A stretch of 64,000 nucleotides of DNA. It comes from Bin76 sp963665765 (GTDB lineage Bacteria > Actinomycetota > Acidimicrobiia > Spongiisociales > ZC4RG35). Below, in pieces: positions 27,281 through 39,434 of the stretch. The DNA lies in contig OY762464.1 of the NCBI GenBank assembly GCA_963665765.1, positions 1,612,001 through 1,676,000 on the forward strand, written 5' to 3'. Position 1 is the first letter of the stretch. The number at the start of each line of letters is the position of its first letter. The notes beneath the pieces were generated by a model. The model saw only the letters and a program-made list of their open reading frames with translations, searched no databases and was not told where the DNA came from. A program made the translations under genes and the position numbers.

Positions 27281-27733
27281 ATGAAGCGAACCATCGAGCA
27301 CGTGAGGGAATTCGCGGCCGCCGATCAGGGACTGTCGTTTGTTTCCTTTGCCCGGGCGAATGGGACGGTCCACTCCACCCTCATCAACGCCGGGGTGATG
27401 TCTCATCCTGTTACCGGGGAAGAGGTGGTGGCGTTCGTGGTTCGGGGCGGCACGGTCAAACTCCGTCATTGGCGACACACTCCTCAGGCCACCATCACCT
27501 TCCGGGCAGGATGGTCATGGATCGGGGTGGAGGGCCGCGTGACCCAGATCGGTCCCGATGATCCCATGGATGGATGCGATCCCGCTGATCTGCCGCAAGT
27601 GCTCAGGGACATTTTCACCGCGGCGGGAGGCACCCACGAGGATTGGGACGAGTACGACCGGGTGATGGCCGCCGAACGCCGGGCAGGGGTGTTCATCCAT
27701 CCGGCCAGGATCAGGGGGACGAATCTGGCCTGA
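27281..27733 (+). CDS. Pyridoxamine 5'-phosphate oxidase-like, possibly F420-dependent, protein
   Basis: A 150-residue split-barrel flavin/F420-binding protein. The pattern LSFVSFARANGTVHSTLINAG, then VKLRHWRHTPQATITFR and VEGRVTQIG, is the PPOX fold as found in F420-dependent actinobacterial enzymes. AAGGAGCACCC precedes the ATG. A TATTCT box sits at 27232-27237. The reaction is not known. Confidence 0.8.
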   Translation: MKRTIEHVREFAAADQGLSFVSFARANGTVHSTLINAGVMSHPVTGEEVVAFVVRGGTVKLRHWRHTPQATITFRAGWSWIGVEGRVTQIGPDDPMDGCDPADLPQVLRDIFTAAGGTHEDWDEYDRVMAAERRAGVFIHPARIRGTNLA

Positions 27734-27757
27734 CAAACCGACCAGCCGAGCCTCAAG

Positions 27758-28324
27758 ATGATTCCATTCACTTCGCGCCGGGAGCGTCGCCTGTGGCTGT
27801 GGACGCTGTTGGCGGTGGGGACTATCTATTCGACCCTCGGATTGGCAGGGACGATGGGCGGTTTGCTGGAGGACAGTGGTCTCGATGCAGTCCTTTTTGC
27901 TCTTGGGATGCTGCTGGTCGGGGCGACTGTGGTGGTCCAGGGCCTGAGGAAGAGGTCCGGCGGTGTCGAGATAGGCGTGACCTTGGGGGTGATGGCCATC
28001 TATCTCATGGTCTTTCTGCGAATGACCCTCGCCGAACGCACCCACCTGATCGAATACGGAGTGGTGGCCTCCTTTATCTATGAAGCCTTGGGGGAACGAA
28101 AGGCTCATGGTCGACGAGTCCCTTTTTCGGCGCCGGCGGCGGTCATATCCGCGGCGCTGATCGGAGCGCTTGATGAATTCATCCAATTGTTTTTACCCGA
28201 CCGCGTCTTCGACCCTGTCGATGTCCTGTTCAATGTTCTGGCTGCCGCGATGGCCGTATCGGCGCGCTTTGTGGTGGAACGGGCCAAGGGGCGGAGGATC
28301 TCCCTTCCCAGGGGATACGACTAG
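27758..28324 (+). CDS. VanZ family membrane protein
   Basis: A 188-residue membrane protein with four or five helices (about 10-32, 42-62, 70-90, 122-145, 150-170). The VanZ signature GALDEFIQLFLPDRVFDPVDVLFN lies near residues 138-161 (region cited, not the full string of the family). VanZ relatives are linked to teicoplanin resistance and envelope stress, but most have unknown roles. It lies 24 bases downstream of the PPOX gene. Confidence 0.82.
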   Translation: MIPFTSRRERRLWLWTLLAVGTIYSTLGLAGTMGGLLEDSGLDAVLFALGMLLVGATVVVQGLRKRSGGVEIGVTLGVMAIYLMVFLRMTLAERTHLIEYGVVASFIYEALGERKAHGRRVPFSAPAAVISAALIGALDEFIQLFLPDRVFDPVDVLFNVLAAAMAVSARFVVERAKGRRISLPRGYD

Positions 28325-28419
28325 AGGTGATCGCCAAATAGTATCCGGCCTCGATTTCCCGGGATGTCAGACCATTGCCACCACCTAACAATGTGTCTTT
28401 CGAGCCGAGGACCCGGGGG

Positions 28420-29706
28420 TTATGGGCCGAGGGCGGTTATGGGCACGACTAGCACGCCGTCGGGGCGGCGGTATCCGAACCCTGCGGCGGTGATCACCAC
28501 CAGGTTTGACGGCGCCCCCACGTGGCGGTGATCGACTCTGTGGCGTAGTTTCAGCAAAGCGGCAGCTGCGGCCTCGATGGCTGCTTCTCCTCCCAGTTCG
28601 ATTTTTATTGCGATCCAGGCGCCGTCGCGACGCTCGATGATGGCATCTATCTCCAGGCCGCTGCTGTCTCGGTAGTGGGCGACGCGGCCGTGGCCTGTCT
28701 GGGCGTACACCCGCAGGTCTCTGACCACCATCGATTCAAACAGCAGGCCATAGGTGGCAAGATCTTCCCAGAGTCGCTGAGGATCGGCGTTGAGAGCAGC
28801 CACCGCCAGGGAGGGGTCAACCAGGTGGCGTTTGGCTGCTTGCCTGAGGCTTGCCCGTGAGCGCAGCCGGGCCGACCACGCGGGAAGGTCCTCCACCACG
28901 AACACTCGACGCAGCGCGTTGAGGTAGGCAGTCACGGTACGCGGGTCAAGGGGGCGCTCGCCGCCTGTGTCACGGGCCAGAGTTCGTTGTGAAGCTTCGG
29001 TCGAGACATTGCGGGCCAGGGAACGCAGCAGGCGTTCCACCCCGATGGGATCCCGGGTAGGGCCGCCCAACAGAGGTATGTCCGCTCGGCTGACCTCCCG
29101 CAAATAGGACACCGCATAGTCCTGAGCTGCGACGGTGTCCAGAAGCATGCACGCCGGCCACCCTCCACGACAAGCCGCTTCTATAAGATCACGGAGAGTG
29201 GCGTCCGGTCGTTTCACGAATCCGACGGACGCACCGAACAGCGCCGCCAGGGACACGTCGCCGGTTGACAGGCCCGATTCGTAAAGCGACATCGGACGCA
29301 TCCGGATCCGGGTCACTCGACCCGCTCCACTATGGCGAGTCGCGTCGTCAGCAGGCGCCGCGGATCCCGTCAAGATGAACCGGCCGGGTCTGCGGCCCTC
29401 ATCGGCCGCCGCTCTCACATGGTTCCAAAGATCAGGCGCCAGTTGCCACTCGTCCAACAATCGCGGCTCGGGCCCCTCCAACACCCCCTCCGGATCAATC
29501 TGCGCTGCTATCCGGGCTGAGCGATCGGCGCCGAACATGACCTCGCTTCGCGTGTGCTCACGGCCCGTTGATGTCTTACCGCAGGCTCGGGCGCCTTCGA
29601 TGACCACCGCGGGAACAGACCGGAGCCCGGCAACCACCTCGGAGTCCACCACCCGCGGAAAGTACTCTTCCAACATACGCTTCTGGCTCGACCGGAAACC
29701 CGACAT
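28420..29706 (-). CDS. AAA ATPase with DUF4143 domain
   Basis: A 428-residue protein. The N-terminal AAA_14 domain has P-loop EGARACGKTST (K44) and Walker B-like RLLDEWQLAPDLW (about 80-92). The FILTGSA sensor follows. The C-terminal DUF4143 part has a PD-(D/E)xK-like tail (SGLEIDAIIERRDGAWIAIKI), in which the final ExK-like lysine is preserved as IKI. The family is common and its function is not settled; nucleic-acid or toxin-related roles have been proposed. ATG 29706 is preferred. A TACACT box ends six bases upstream, consistent with a leaderless mRNA. Confidence 0.82.
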   Translation of the reverse strand: MSGFRSSQKRMLEEYFPRVVDSEVVAGLRSVPAVVIEGARACGKTSTGREHTRSEVMFGADRSARIAAQIDPEGVLEGPEPRLLDEWQLAPDLWNHVRAAADEGRRPGRFILTGSAAPADDATRHSGAGRVTRIRMRPMSLYESGLSTGDVSLAALFGASVGFVKRPDATLRDLIEAACRGGWPACMLLDTVAAQDYAVSYLREVSRADIPLLGGPTRDPIGVERLLRSLARNVSTEASQRTLARDTGGERPLDPRTVTAYLNALRRVFVVEDLPAWSARLRSRASLRQAAKRHLVDPSLAVAALNADPQRLWEDLATYGLLFESMVVRDLRVYAQTGHGRVAHYRDSSGLEIDAIIERRDGAWIAIKIELGGEAAIEAAAAALLKLRHRVDHRHVGAPSNLVVITAAGFGYRRPDGVLVVPITALGP

Positions 29707-29844
29707 AGGACCAGTGTAGCAAACGTCACATGTCAGATGCATCGTTGGCCGATAGATCAATGTATCATATGAGGGAAAATATGGACAAGCCCGGCCGGTT
29801 CCCAGGGAAGACCTATCTTGGCGAAATGATTTGAGCAGCGCAAC

Positions 29845-31068
29845 GTGAAGATTGAGACAGACGTCCTGGCGGCGCCGTTCGAACTCCCGTGTGGAGTTGT
29901 GCTCAAGAACCGGCTGGCGAAAGCTGCTATGTCCGATTCACTGGGGGACGGTGCTGGTCGTCCGACCGATGAACAGGTCAATCTCTATCGGAGGTGGGCG
30001 GCGGGCGGCGCGGCCCTGTCGCTGATCGGTGAGGTTCAAGTCGACTACCGCTATCCGGAGAGACCGGGAAATCTCGTACTATGGCCCGGTGCCGACAAGG
30101 ATCGTCTTCGTCGGCTCGCAGACGCCGGAGCCACCGAGGGCGCCCAAATCTGGCCGCAGCTCGGCCACGCCGGCGCGCTCGCTCACGGTTCGATTTCTCG
30201 CCCGGCCGGTCCATCGGCGTTTAGCATCGAGGGTCTTCGGTGCGATGCGCTTACCCCCTCCGATGTTGGCGCGTTGCCGGCCATCTACGCCAGGGCGGCC
30301 GCTCATGCCAGGGCCGTCGGTTTCAATGGTGTCCAGATACACGCCGGCCACGGTTTCTTGTTGAGTCAGTTCCTGTCGCCGTTGTTCAACCGTCGTTCCG
30401 ATCACTACGGCGGGTCGATCGTGGCGCGTTGCCGGCTTCTTCTCGCCGTCGTGCGGGAGGTTCGTGCGGAGGTGGGTTCGGAGTTCGCCATCGCCGTGAA
30501 GATCAACTCAAGCGATCAACTGGAAGGCGGACTGGACGAAGACGATGCCCTCGTTGCCGTGTCGCTTCTGGGAGACGAGGGAGTGGATCTGATCGACATC
30601 AGCGGTGGGACCTACTTCCCCGGCGCTCCAGCAAGTTCTGATCGACGATCCTCGGGGCCGTACTTCATTGAGTTCGCCCGCCGGGCACGGACTGTCACGG
30701 ACACACCGTTGATGGTCACGGGTGGTTTCAAGACTCGAGGTGAGGCCGCCGACGCCGTGGCGACCGGGGCGACCGACATCGTCGGGCTGGCGAGGGCGAT
30801 GGCCTTGGACCCCGATGTCGCGGCGAAGTGGCTTCGCCGGGATGGAGGCGATCCGCAGTTCCCCCGGTTCGAGTCACCCCCTGCAGGAGGAATCACCGCA
30901 TGGTTCACGATGCGACTCACCGCGCTCGCCAACGGCGACGAAGACCGTTTCAAACCTTCGCCCAGCGAGGCGATCGAAACGTATGAGGCACGCGACGCCG
31001 CCCGCGCCGCAACATGGGAACGAGCCTTCGACATTGGCTCGCAACCAACAACCACCGGCGCGACCTAG
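29845..31068 (+). CDS. NADH:flavin oxidoreductase (old yellow enzyme family)
   Basis: A 407-residue FMN TIM-barrel ene-reductase-like protein. The opening LKNRLAKAAMSD is the FMN-binding start. The substrate-binding motif reads IHAGHGFLLSQFLSP (about 169-183), where most relatives have IHxAHGYL. DHYGGS and the phosphate-binding GGFKTR and GLARAMALDPD motifs follow. No 4Fe-4S cysteines or C-terminal pyridine-nucleotide domain are present, so it is the short single-domain kind. The start is GTG. The substrate is unknown. Confidence 0.88.
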   Translation: MKIETDVLAAPFELPCGVVLKNRLAKAAMSDSLGDGAGRPTDEQVNLYRRWAAGGAALSLIGEVQVDYRYPERPGNLVLWPGADKDRLRRLADAGATEGAQIWPQLGHAGALAHGSISRPAGPSAFSIEGLRCDALTPSDVGALPAIYARAAAHARAVGFNGVQIHAGHGFLLSQFLSPLFNRRSDHYGGSIVARCRLLLAVVREVRAEVGSEFAIAVKINSSDQLEGGLDEDDALVAVSLLGDEGVDLIDISGGTYFPGAPASSDRRSSGPYFIEFARRARTVTDTPLMVTGGFKTRGEAADAVATGATDIVGLARAMALDPDVAAKWLRRDGGDPQFPRFESPPAGGITAWFTMRLTALANGDEDRFKPSPSEAIETYEARDAARAATWERAFDIGSQPTTTGAT

Positions 31069-31235
31069 GGCCGGGCCCGGTTCCCCGCGTTTTCTCCCTG
31101 CCGGTAGTGGTTCGATTAGGTGCTTCGGTCGGTACGTCCACGGGAGCCCCATCAGCGGCCCGGCGACCTCTCTCTGCGGCCACACGAGGCCCTCTCCCGT
31201 CACCTTGGCTGAGCTTGCTCGGGTGGGTGTGGGAT

Positions 31236-33014
31236 TCACGCCCGGCGTTCGGAGGTCTTCCAGGTGCGAATGAGGTCGGCGAATGGTCCCTGGCGGGCGG
31301 CTAGTTCCTGATAGGTCCCGTCTTCCACTAATTTGCCGTCTTCCATCACCAGCACTCGGTCGGCACGGCGGGCGGTCTGCAGGCGATGAGCCACCACGAT
31401 GGAGGTGCGGCCGGCCAGAAGGGTTTCCAGAGCTGTCTCGACTTGATTCTCCGTCTCCGGATCGAGGTTGGAGGTTGCCTCGTCCAAGATGACAATGGCC
31501 GGATCCACCACCAGCGCCCTGGTTAGAGCCACCAATTGCCGCTCTCCCGAAGAGAGCCGGTTTCCCCGCTCGCGCATAGGAGTGTCCAGCCCTTCGGGCA
31601 GGCTCTCCACCCATTCGGTGATTCCCACCGTCCGGCACGCTTCCCAAATTTGGTGGTCGCTCATCTCCTGTTGTCCGAAGGAAAGATTGAATCGCAGGGA
31701 GTCTTCGAACAGAAATCCCTCCTGGGGGACCATCGCCACCGTCCGGCGCAGGTCCGTGAAGCTGAGATCTCTCAGGTCTATCCCGTCCAATGTCACTGCC
31801 CCGACCTGCGGCTCGTAGAACCGGGCGATCAGTCTCACCATGGTGGTCTTGCCCGATCCGGTGGCGCCCACCACCGCCACCCTTTGCCCGGCAGTGATCG
31901 ACAGATTCAGATCGGCGATGATGGGCTCGTGGGGCTCATAACCGAACGTAACGCGGTTCAACCGGATGTGTCCCGCCACTTGCTCAGGTAGGGGGGTGGT
32001 TTGCGCTGCTTCCGTGATGGCCGGTTGTTCGTCTTCCAATCCGTACAGTTTGTACAGAGCGGCCAAGGCGCCCTGCAGCAGGTTGTAAACGTTGGCGAGT
32101 TGCACGATCGGCTCGAAGAACCAGTTGAGATAGAGCAGGAAGGCGATCAGTGACCCGATGCTCATCTCCCCGTCCAGCACTCGGCTCCCCCCTATGTACA
32201 GAACCAGCGCCAGCCCGGCGGCGCGGAGAAAGTCGACTCCGGGAAAGTAGGTGACGATGGTCTTGGCCGCCGCCATCCCTCTTTTGTAGAACTCTTCGTC
32301 AATCTTGGAAAAGCGTTCTTCCTGGCGCTGTTCCTGAGCGTTGGCTTGGACTTCTCGCACGCCGGAGATGTTCTCCGACAAAGCAGCCAGGACCTTCCCC
32401 ACTTGGCCGCGCCATCTTCGGTAGGCCCGACCCGAATCGCGGCCGAAACGATAGGAAATGGCTAACAGGAACGGCATGAGCAACATAACCAGCGTGGCCA
32501 GAGATGGGTCGACCACGAACAGGGCCACCGACACCCCCACCACCATCATGGTGCTTCCCACCACCTGAATGGCCCCCTCGGCGGCGAAGACCTGCAGCGA
32601 CTCGATATCGGAAGTGAGCCTCGCCACCAGAACACCTGTCTTGGTCCTTCCGAAGAAGGCCATGTCCATCCCCAGTACATGGGTGAATACCCGGTTTCGC
32701 AGATCCATCATGAATCGCTCGCCCATCCAGGCAACCGTGTAGAGGGTGACTCTCGTTGCCACGTATTGGGCTACCACGATGGCAACGAAAACCAGGGCGG
32801 CGTTGGCGATCACCGAAGTGTTCTGGGGAACGATGCCCCGGTCGACTGCCTCCCGGATCACTATGGGGCCCGCCACCCTGGACATGGTGGAAATCAGGGC
32901 CGCCACCGCGGCGCCCAAGGCCGGCAGAGCCATATACCGAACCGAGCCTGCCGCCCGGCGGAGCAGATTCAACCGATCAGGGACCGGGTCGTCGGTTCCG
33001 TAGCGGGCGTACAT
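31236..33014 (-). CDS. ABC exporter half-transporter, catalytic-site subunit
   Basis: A 592-residue MDR-type protein with six membrane helices in the first 310 residues and a C-terminal ATPase. Walker A is GATGSGKTTMVRL, the signature is LSSGERQLVALTRAL, and Walker B is IVILDEATSNLD with the catalytic glutamate present. ATG 33014 shares a base with the preceding stop (TAATG), so it is translated together with the neighbouring half-transporter. The pair should form a heterodimer of the BmrCD/TM287-288 type. Substrate unknown. Confidence 0.92.
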   Translation of the reverse strand: MYARYGTDDPVPDRLNLLRRAAGSVRYMALPALGAAVAALISTMSRVAGPIVIREAVDRGIVPQNTSVIANAALVFVAIVVAQYVATRVTLYTVAWMGERFMMDLRNRVFTHVLGMDMAFFGRTKTGVLVARLTSDIESLQVFAAEGAIQVVGSTMMVVGVSVALFVVDPSLATLVMLLMPFLLAISYRFGRDSGRAYRRWRGQVGKVLAALSENISGVREVQANAQEQRQEERFSKIDEEFYKRGMAAAKTIVTYFPGVDFLRAAGLALVLYIGGSRVLDGEMSIGSLIAFLLYLNWFFEPIVQLANVYNLLQGALAALYKLYGLEDEQPAITEAAQTTPLPEQVAGHIRLNRVTFGYEPHEPIIADLNLSITAGQRVAVVGATGSGKTTMVRLIARFYEPQVGAVTLDGIDLRDLSFTDLRRTVAMVPQEGFLFEDSLRFNLSFGQQEMSDHQIWEACRTVGITEWVESLPEGLDTPMRERGNRLSSGERQLVALTRALVVDPAIVILDEATSNLDPETENQVETALETLLAGRTSIVVAHRLQTARRADRVLVMEDGKLVEDGTYQELAARQGPFADLIRTWKTSERRA

Positions 33015-34762
33015 TATCTCACCGGGCTCGTTTCGGCGAGGAGTTGCCGATAGCGGGGCACATTGTCCCACAATTCCTGGTGTTCGCCCATCGCCAGCAC
33101 CTTTCCTCCCTCCAAAATGATGATCCGGTCGGCCAGCAGGAGGGTCGAGGTGCGATGAGCGATCACGATGGTGGTTCGTCCTGCCATGTTCTCCACCAGT
33201 TCGGCATGGATGTGAGCCTCGGTGATGGCGTCCACGGCGGAAGTGGCGTCATCCAGAATGAGTATGCGGGGATTGCCCACGATGGCCCGGGCCAGAGCCA
33301 AACGCTGGCGTTGGCCTCCCGACAGGCTCAACCCTCTTTCTCCCACCACCGTCTCGTATCCATAGGGGAGTTCTTGGATGAACTCGTGGGCGTCGGCGAT
33401 TCGGGCGGCCGCCACAATCCGGGAAAGATCGGCGTCGGGGGCCCCGAATCCGATGTTCTCGGCGACGGTGGCCGAAAACAGGAAGGGTTCTTCAAAGGCC
33501 ACCGCCACCTCACGGCGCAAATCGGTTAGATCCAGCTGGCGGGTGTCGATTCCGTCGATGGAGATGATCCCGGCTTGAGGGTCATAGAAGCGGGGAATTA
33601 GTTGTGTCAGGGTGGTCTTGCCACAGCCGGTCGCCCCGAAGAGGGCCACACTGCTTCCCGCCGGGATATGCAGATCCAAACCCGAGAGCACGTCGGTGTC
33701 TTCGTAGGCGAAGGTGACGCCTTGGAATCGGATCTCTCCTCCCCCTGGTGGCAACCGGCGAGGCAGCTCGGGAGCGGTGACGGAAACCGGGGCTCTCAAC
33801 AACTCGACCACCCGGGCGGCGGCCGCCGAAGAGCGGGGGAGTTCGGCGAAGAACCACCCGGTCATACGGATCGGGAAATGCAGTATCACCAGGTATTGGG
33901 TGAACGCCACCAGGTCTCCGATGGTCATATCCCCGTTCGCCACCCTGATCCCGCCCACCCACAGCGCGCACAGCGTTATCAGGGTGGGGATGAGTTCGAA
34001 CCAGGGAAGATAGATGGAGCGAAACCTGGCCAGGCTGAGCGATTTGGTGAAAATGTCGGTCGCCACCCCTTTCGCCCTCCGAGCCTCCCTGGCCTCCTGT
34101 CCGAAGGCTTTGGTCACCGCAATGCCTGAAATGCCCTCCTGTGCCATCCTGCTCATTTCGGCCAGGATCTGCTGCACCTGAAAGGAGATCCCGGTGGTCC
34201 GCCGGGCGTACAGCACCGCGAAACCCATCATGGTCGGGAGGGTGAAAGCTGCCAGCAATCCCATCACCGGGTCGAGCACGAAAGCCATTACTCCCACCAT
34301 GGTGGCGGTGATGATGTTTGCGAAGGTAATGGGCAGCATCATGTACACCAACCGAACCTGGGTGAGGTCGGTCGAGGCCCGGGCCATCAACTCCCCTGCC
34401 GAGGCGTGATCATGGTAGTCGAAACCCAGCTTCTGGATGGCCGAAAAGATCTGACCTCGCAAGTCCACCTCGAATCGGTAGGCGAGCCCGAATGCGTTCC
34501 AGCGCCGCCACGCGATGCTGGCGGCCCTGATCGCTCCGGCGAGCAGAACTGTCAGCACCAGGGGCACGAGCAGGTTGCGCCGGTTGGCCTCTATGGCGTC
34601 GTCCACCACCAGTTTTTGCAGGTAGGGGGTGAGCACCGTGACCGCCATCCAGCACAGCGCCCCCAGCACGGAAATCACCATCAACCGGGGGTAGCGCAGC
34701 ATCCCGGTGGAGATCAATCGCAGGCCCACCCACATACCCGACCATTCTTTCCGAGAGCCCAT
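33014..34762 (-). CDS. ABC exporter half-transporter with degenerate ATPase site
   Basis: A 582-residue partner of the downstream gene, with the same six-helix plus ATPase layout. Walker A is GATGCGKTTLTQL and the signature is LSLSGGQRQRLALARAI. In Walker B (ILILDDATSAVD) the catalytic glutamate is aspartate. That substitution is characteristic of the non-hydrolysing site in heterodimeric exporters, which agrees with the intact glutamate in the partner. It lies 73 bases downstream of clpB and may be co-transcribed with it. Confidence 0.92.
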   Translation of the reverse strand: MGSRKEWSGMWVGLRLISTGMLRYPRLMVISVLGALCWMAVTVLTPYLQKLVVDDAIEANRRNLLVPLVLTVLLAGAIRAASIAWRRWNAFGLAYRFEVDLRGQIFSAIQKLGFDYHDHASAGELMARASTDLTQVRLVYMMLPITFANIITATMVGVMAFVLDPVMGLLAAFTLPTMMGFAVLYARRTTGISFQVQQILAEMSRMAQEGISGIAVTKAFGQEAREARRAKGVATDIFTKSLSLARFRSIYLPWFELIPTLITLCALWVGGIRVANGDMTIGDLVAFTQYLVILHFPIRMTGWFFAELPRSSAAAARVVELLRAPVSVTAPELPRRLPPGGGEIRFQGVTFAYEDTDVLSGLDLHIPAGSSVALFGATGCGKTTLTQLIPRFYDPQAGIISIDGIDTRQLDLTDLRREVAVAFEEPFLFSATVAENIGFGAPDADLSRIVAAARIADAHEFIQELPYGYETVVGERGLSLSGGQRQRLALARAIVGNPRILILDDATSAVDAITEAHIHAELVENMAGRTTIVIAHRTSTLLLADRIIILEGGKVLAMGEHQELWDNVPRYRQLLAETSPVR

Positions 34763-34835
34763 CAGATTGGAGGGTAATGGGTTGCGCCGGTGGGCTGGGA
34801 TGGGTTGGAGGCCCCGCCCGCCATCTGGTCGGATG

Positions 34836-37418
<2,583 letters not shown>

Positions 37419-37448
37419 TGGTTAGTTGTCCCTTCCTGTATAAGAAAA

Positions 37449-37469
37449 CTTTAGTGTATTTATATCAAC
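37449..37469. promoter_or_regulatory. HAIR-like (HspR) operator upstream of clpB
   Basis: CTTTAGT-(7)-TATCAAC resembles the actinobacterial HAIR consensus CTTGAGT-N7-ACTCAAG, with a 6/7 match in the left arm and 4/7 in the right. It lies 31 bases upstream of the clpB start, where HspR sites occur in other actinobacteria. No hspR gene is in the window. Confidence 0.4.
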
Positions 37470-37488
37470 CTTCCGGGTGTGGAAGGTT
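37467..37488. repeat. Inverted repeat in the clpB upstream region
   Basis: AACCTTCC (37467-37474) and GGAAGGTT (37481-37488) form a perfect 8-bp stem with a 6-base loop. The rest of 37490-37690 shows no gene or other structure. It may be an operator or a leader hairpin. Confidence 0.5.
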
Positions 37489-37690
37489 ATTCCCGCCCCG
37501 AGAAACGAAATCCGTCTCCGTTGCGGGGTAGCCATTTTGAGGCCCAATGACCACCGGGCGTAAGGGGTGAGCCGCTAGATCAGAATCTCGTCAAATCGCG
37601 CAACCTCGATTAATCAAATAGCTCGAATCAATTGCAGGTTGGAGATGTCATCCGAAGCACTGTCCCCTTAGAGTTCCCCGGTTTGCTCCT

Positions 37691-38473
37691 TTACGCTATC
37701 GCACTCGCTATTGCTTGGCGGGGTTGATGGGTTCGTGCATCTCGGGCGGATCCAAGCAGGAACTCGGTGATCCAGTCGCGGAGGAGGGTGGCGTCGGGGA
37801 TGTTCTTCAGAGAGGATAGGCCGGCGGCGGCGGTGGTTTCCGGGATGCGGTTCCCTCGGCGTGATTCGATCAGCGCTTTGATATAGGGGATGGGAATCTC
37901 GGGATGGCCTCCCACCCCCAAAAAGTGGTCGCCCATCGTGAACATCGAGACCGGGCAGTGGTCGGTGGAGGCCCATAGCTGGGATTCGGGCGGGAGCTTG
38001 GTGATCTGGTCTTGATAGCTCACCACCACTTGGTATGAATCCAGGTGGGGGATCATCCACTCCGTCTGCCCGATGACTTCGGTATGCGCAACACCCACCC
38101 CCCATCCGGCAGCTTGCCCGGTGACTTCTCCTCCCAGCGCGTGGGCGATCATCTGGGATCCAAAGCAGATTCCCACATGAGGCGACCTTGCTTCATGGAG
38201 ACGGCGGACGAATCCGGCCAGCCAACTGATCCAGGGTTCGTCGTCTGACACCGACCACTTGGAGCCGGTGGAGATCCAGCCGTCGCATTCGGCGGGGCTT
38301 TCGGGATATTGGCCACCGAGCAGGTCGTAGGGCCGCAGTTCTATCTCCGGCCGTTCGGAGAAAAGGGCGGTGAACATGTTCTGATAGCTGCCGGCGATGG
38401 GCAACATTTCGGGCAGCACATGGTCGCACACCAACAGGCCGATCTTCAGTTTCCGGGGAGGGTTGGCGACCAT
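37691..38473 (-). CDS. Class I glutamine amidotransferase-like protein
   Basis: A 260-residue GATase1-fold protein of the GMP-synthase-like type without a synthetase domain. The nucleophile is C103 in GICFGSQ, with H190 and E192 of the triad in GGHPE. It contains GGEVTG and SYQDQITKLP, which correspond to the HxDxV region of gamma-glutamyl amine hydrolases and related free-standing amidotransferases. The acceptor is unknown. The C-terminal tail (TRDARTHQPRQ...) is unusual and basic. Confidence 0.85.
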   Translation of the reverse strand: MVANPPRKLKIGLLVCDHVLPEMLPIAGSYQNMFTALFSERPEIELRPYDLLGGQYPESPAECDGWISTGSKWSVSDDEPWISWLAGFVRRLHEARSPHVGICFGSQMIAHALGGEVTGQAAGWGVGVAHTEVIGQTEWMIPHLDSYQVVVSYQDQITKLPPESQLWASTDHCPVSMFTMGDHFLGVGGHPEIPIPYIKALIESRRGNRIPETTAAAGLSSLKNIPDATLLRDWITEFLLGSARDARTHQPRQAIASAIA

Positions 38474-38486
38474 TATGGGATGACGA

Positions 38487-39365
38487 TCAGCCCGGTGGGG
38501 AGTCCGGCCGGGGGGATCGGTCCCCCAGCCCGTCCGGAAACCACAACGTCCGTTGTGGGAAGGGAATCTCGATTCCCGCCGTGTCCAGAGCCTTTTTCAT
38601 CGCTCGGCCTGCTCGGTCTCTCACTGCCCACAGCGATTTGCGATCGGAGGCGTGCCAATAGCGTACGTGGAAGTCGATGGAAGAATTGTTGAACTCCACG
38701 AACTCGACGGTGGCCGGGGGTGTGGTTTCCACGCCGGGGACATGGTCGATCGCTTCCTGCAACACCCGTTGGGCCCGGTCGAGGTCGGTGTGGTATGCCA
38801 CCCCGACCACCAGGGTGGTCCGTCGAAGAGGAGTTTCGGTGAAGTTCACCAGGGGGCTTTTCCAAACCATGGCATTGGGGATGTAGACCCGGTCGCCGTC
38901 GAAGGTGTCAACCGAGACGGCGCGCAGGGTCATATCGGTGACGTCTCCCTGGTAGCCATTGGATTCCATCTCGTCGCCCACCTTAATCGGCCGACGCATC
39001 AGCATCAGCACCCCGGCGATGAAGTTCTCCAGGATGTCCTGGAAGGCAAAGGCCACGGCCAGTCCGGCCAGACCCAGAGCGCCGATCAGGGGACCGACTT
39101 GCAACTGGAGGATGGTCAGGGAGAAATACAGGCCCAACGTCACCGCCAGATAGACCACGGTCTTGCCCAGCACGATGATGGCAAACGGTGTCACCTGGGT
39201 GCGGTTCAGCACTCTGGTCATTGCTCGGCGGACCAGCCGGCCGATCACCAGCGCGGCCACAATGGTCAGCACGGCCAGGACCCATTCGACCCATCCGATC
39301 GTATTCAGCAGTTGGGTCACGTCGTCGGTGGGCTGCTCTTGGGCTGAAATCGTGAGAGGCATCAA
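38487..39365 (-). CDS. MscS-family mechanosensitive channel
   Basis: A 292-residue small-conductance channel homologue. Helices lie at about 22-42, 62-82 and 90-112, the last being the Gly/Ala-rich pore helix TM3 (GALGLAGLAVAFAFQDILEN, about 95-114). The beta-rich vestibule follows (KVGDEMESNGYQGDV, about 128-142). It protects against hypo-osmotic shock. The C-terminal 20 residues are low-complexity and Pro/Arg-rich. It sits apart from the flanking genes with short gaps. Confidence 0.93.
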   Translation of the reverse strand: MMPLTISAQEQPTDDVTQLLNTIGWVEWVLAVLTIVAALVIGRLVRRAMTRVLNRTQVTPFAIIVLGKTVVYLAVTLGLYFSLTILQLQVGPLIGALGLAGLAVAFAFQDILENFIAGVLMLMRRPIKVGDEMESNGYQGDVTDMTLRAVSVDTFDGDRVYIPNAMVWKSPLVNFTETPLRRTTLVVGVAYHTDLDRAQRVLQEAIDHVPGVETTPPATVEFVEFNNSSIDFHVRYWHASDRKSLWAVRDRAGRAMKKALDTAGIEIPFPQRTLWFPDGLGDRSPRPDSPPG

Positions 39366-39434
39366 CCTTCCAAAGTTATGGCAAATGGATCAGCCGGTCG
39401 GTCTTCTCCGAACAGGATCGGACATGATCAAACC

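Noticed and set aside
38553..39347. A 264-codon plus-strand frame
   Set aside because: Antisense shadow of mscS.
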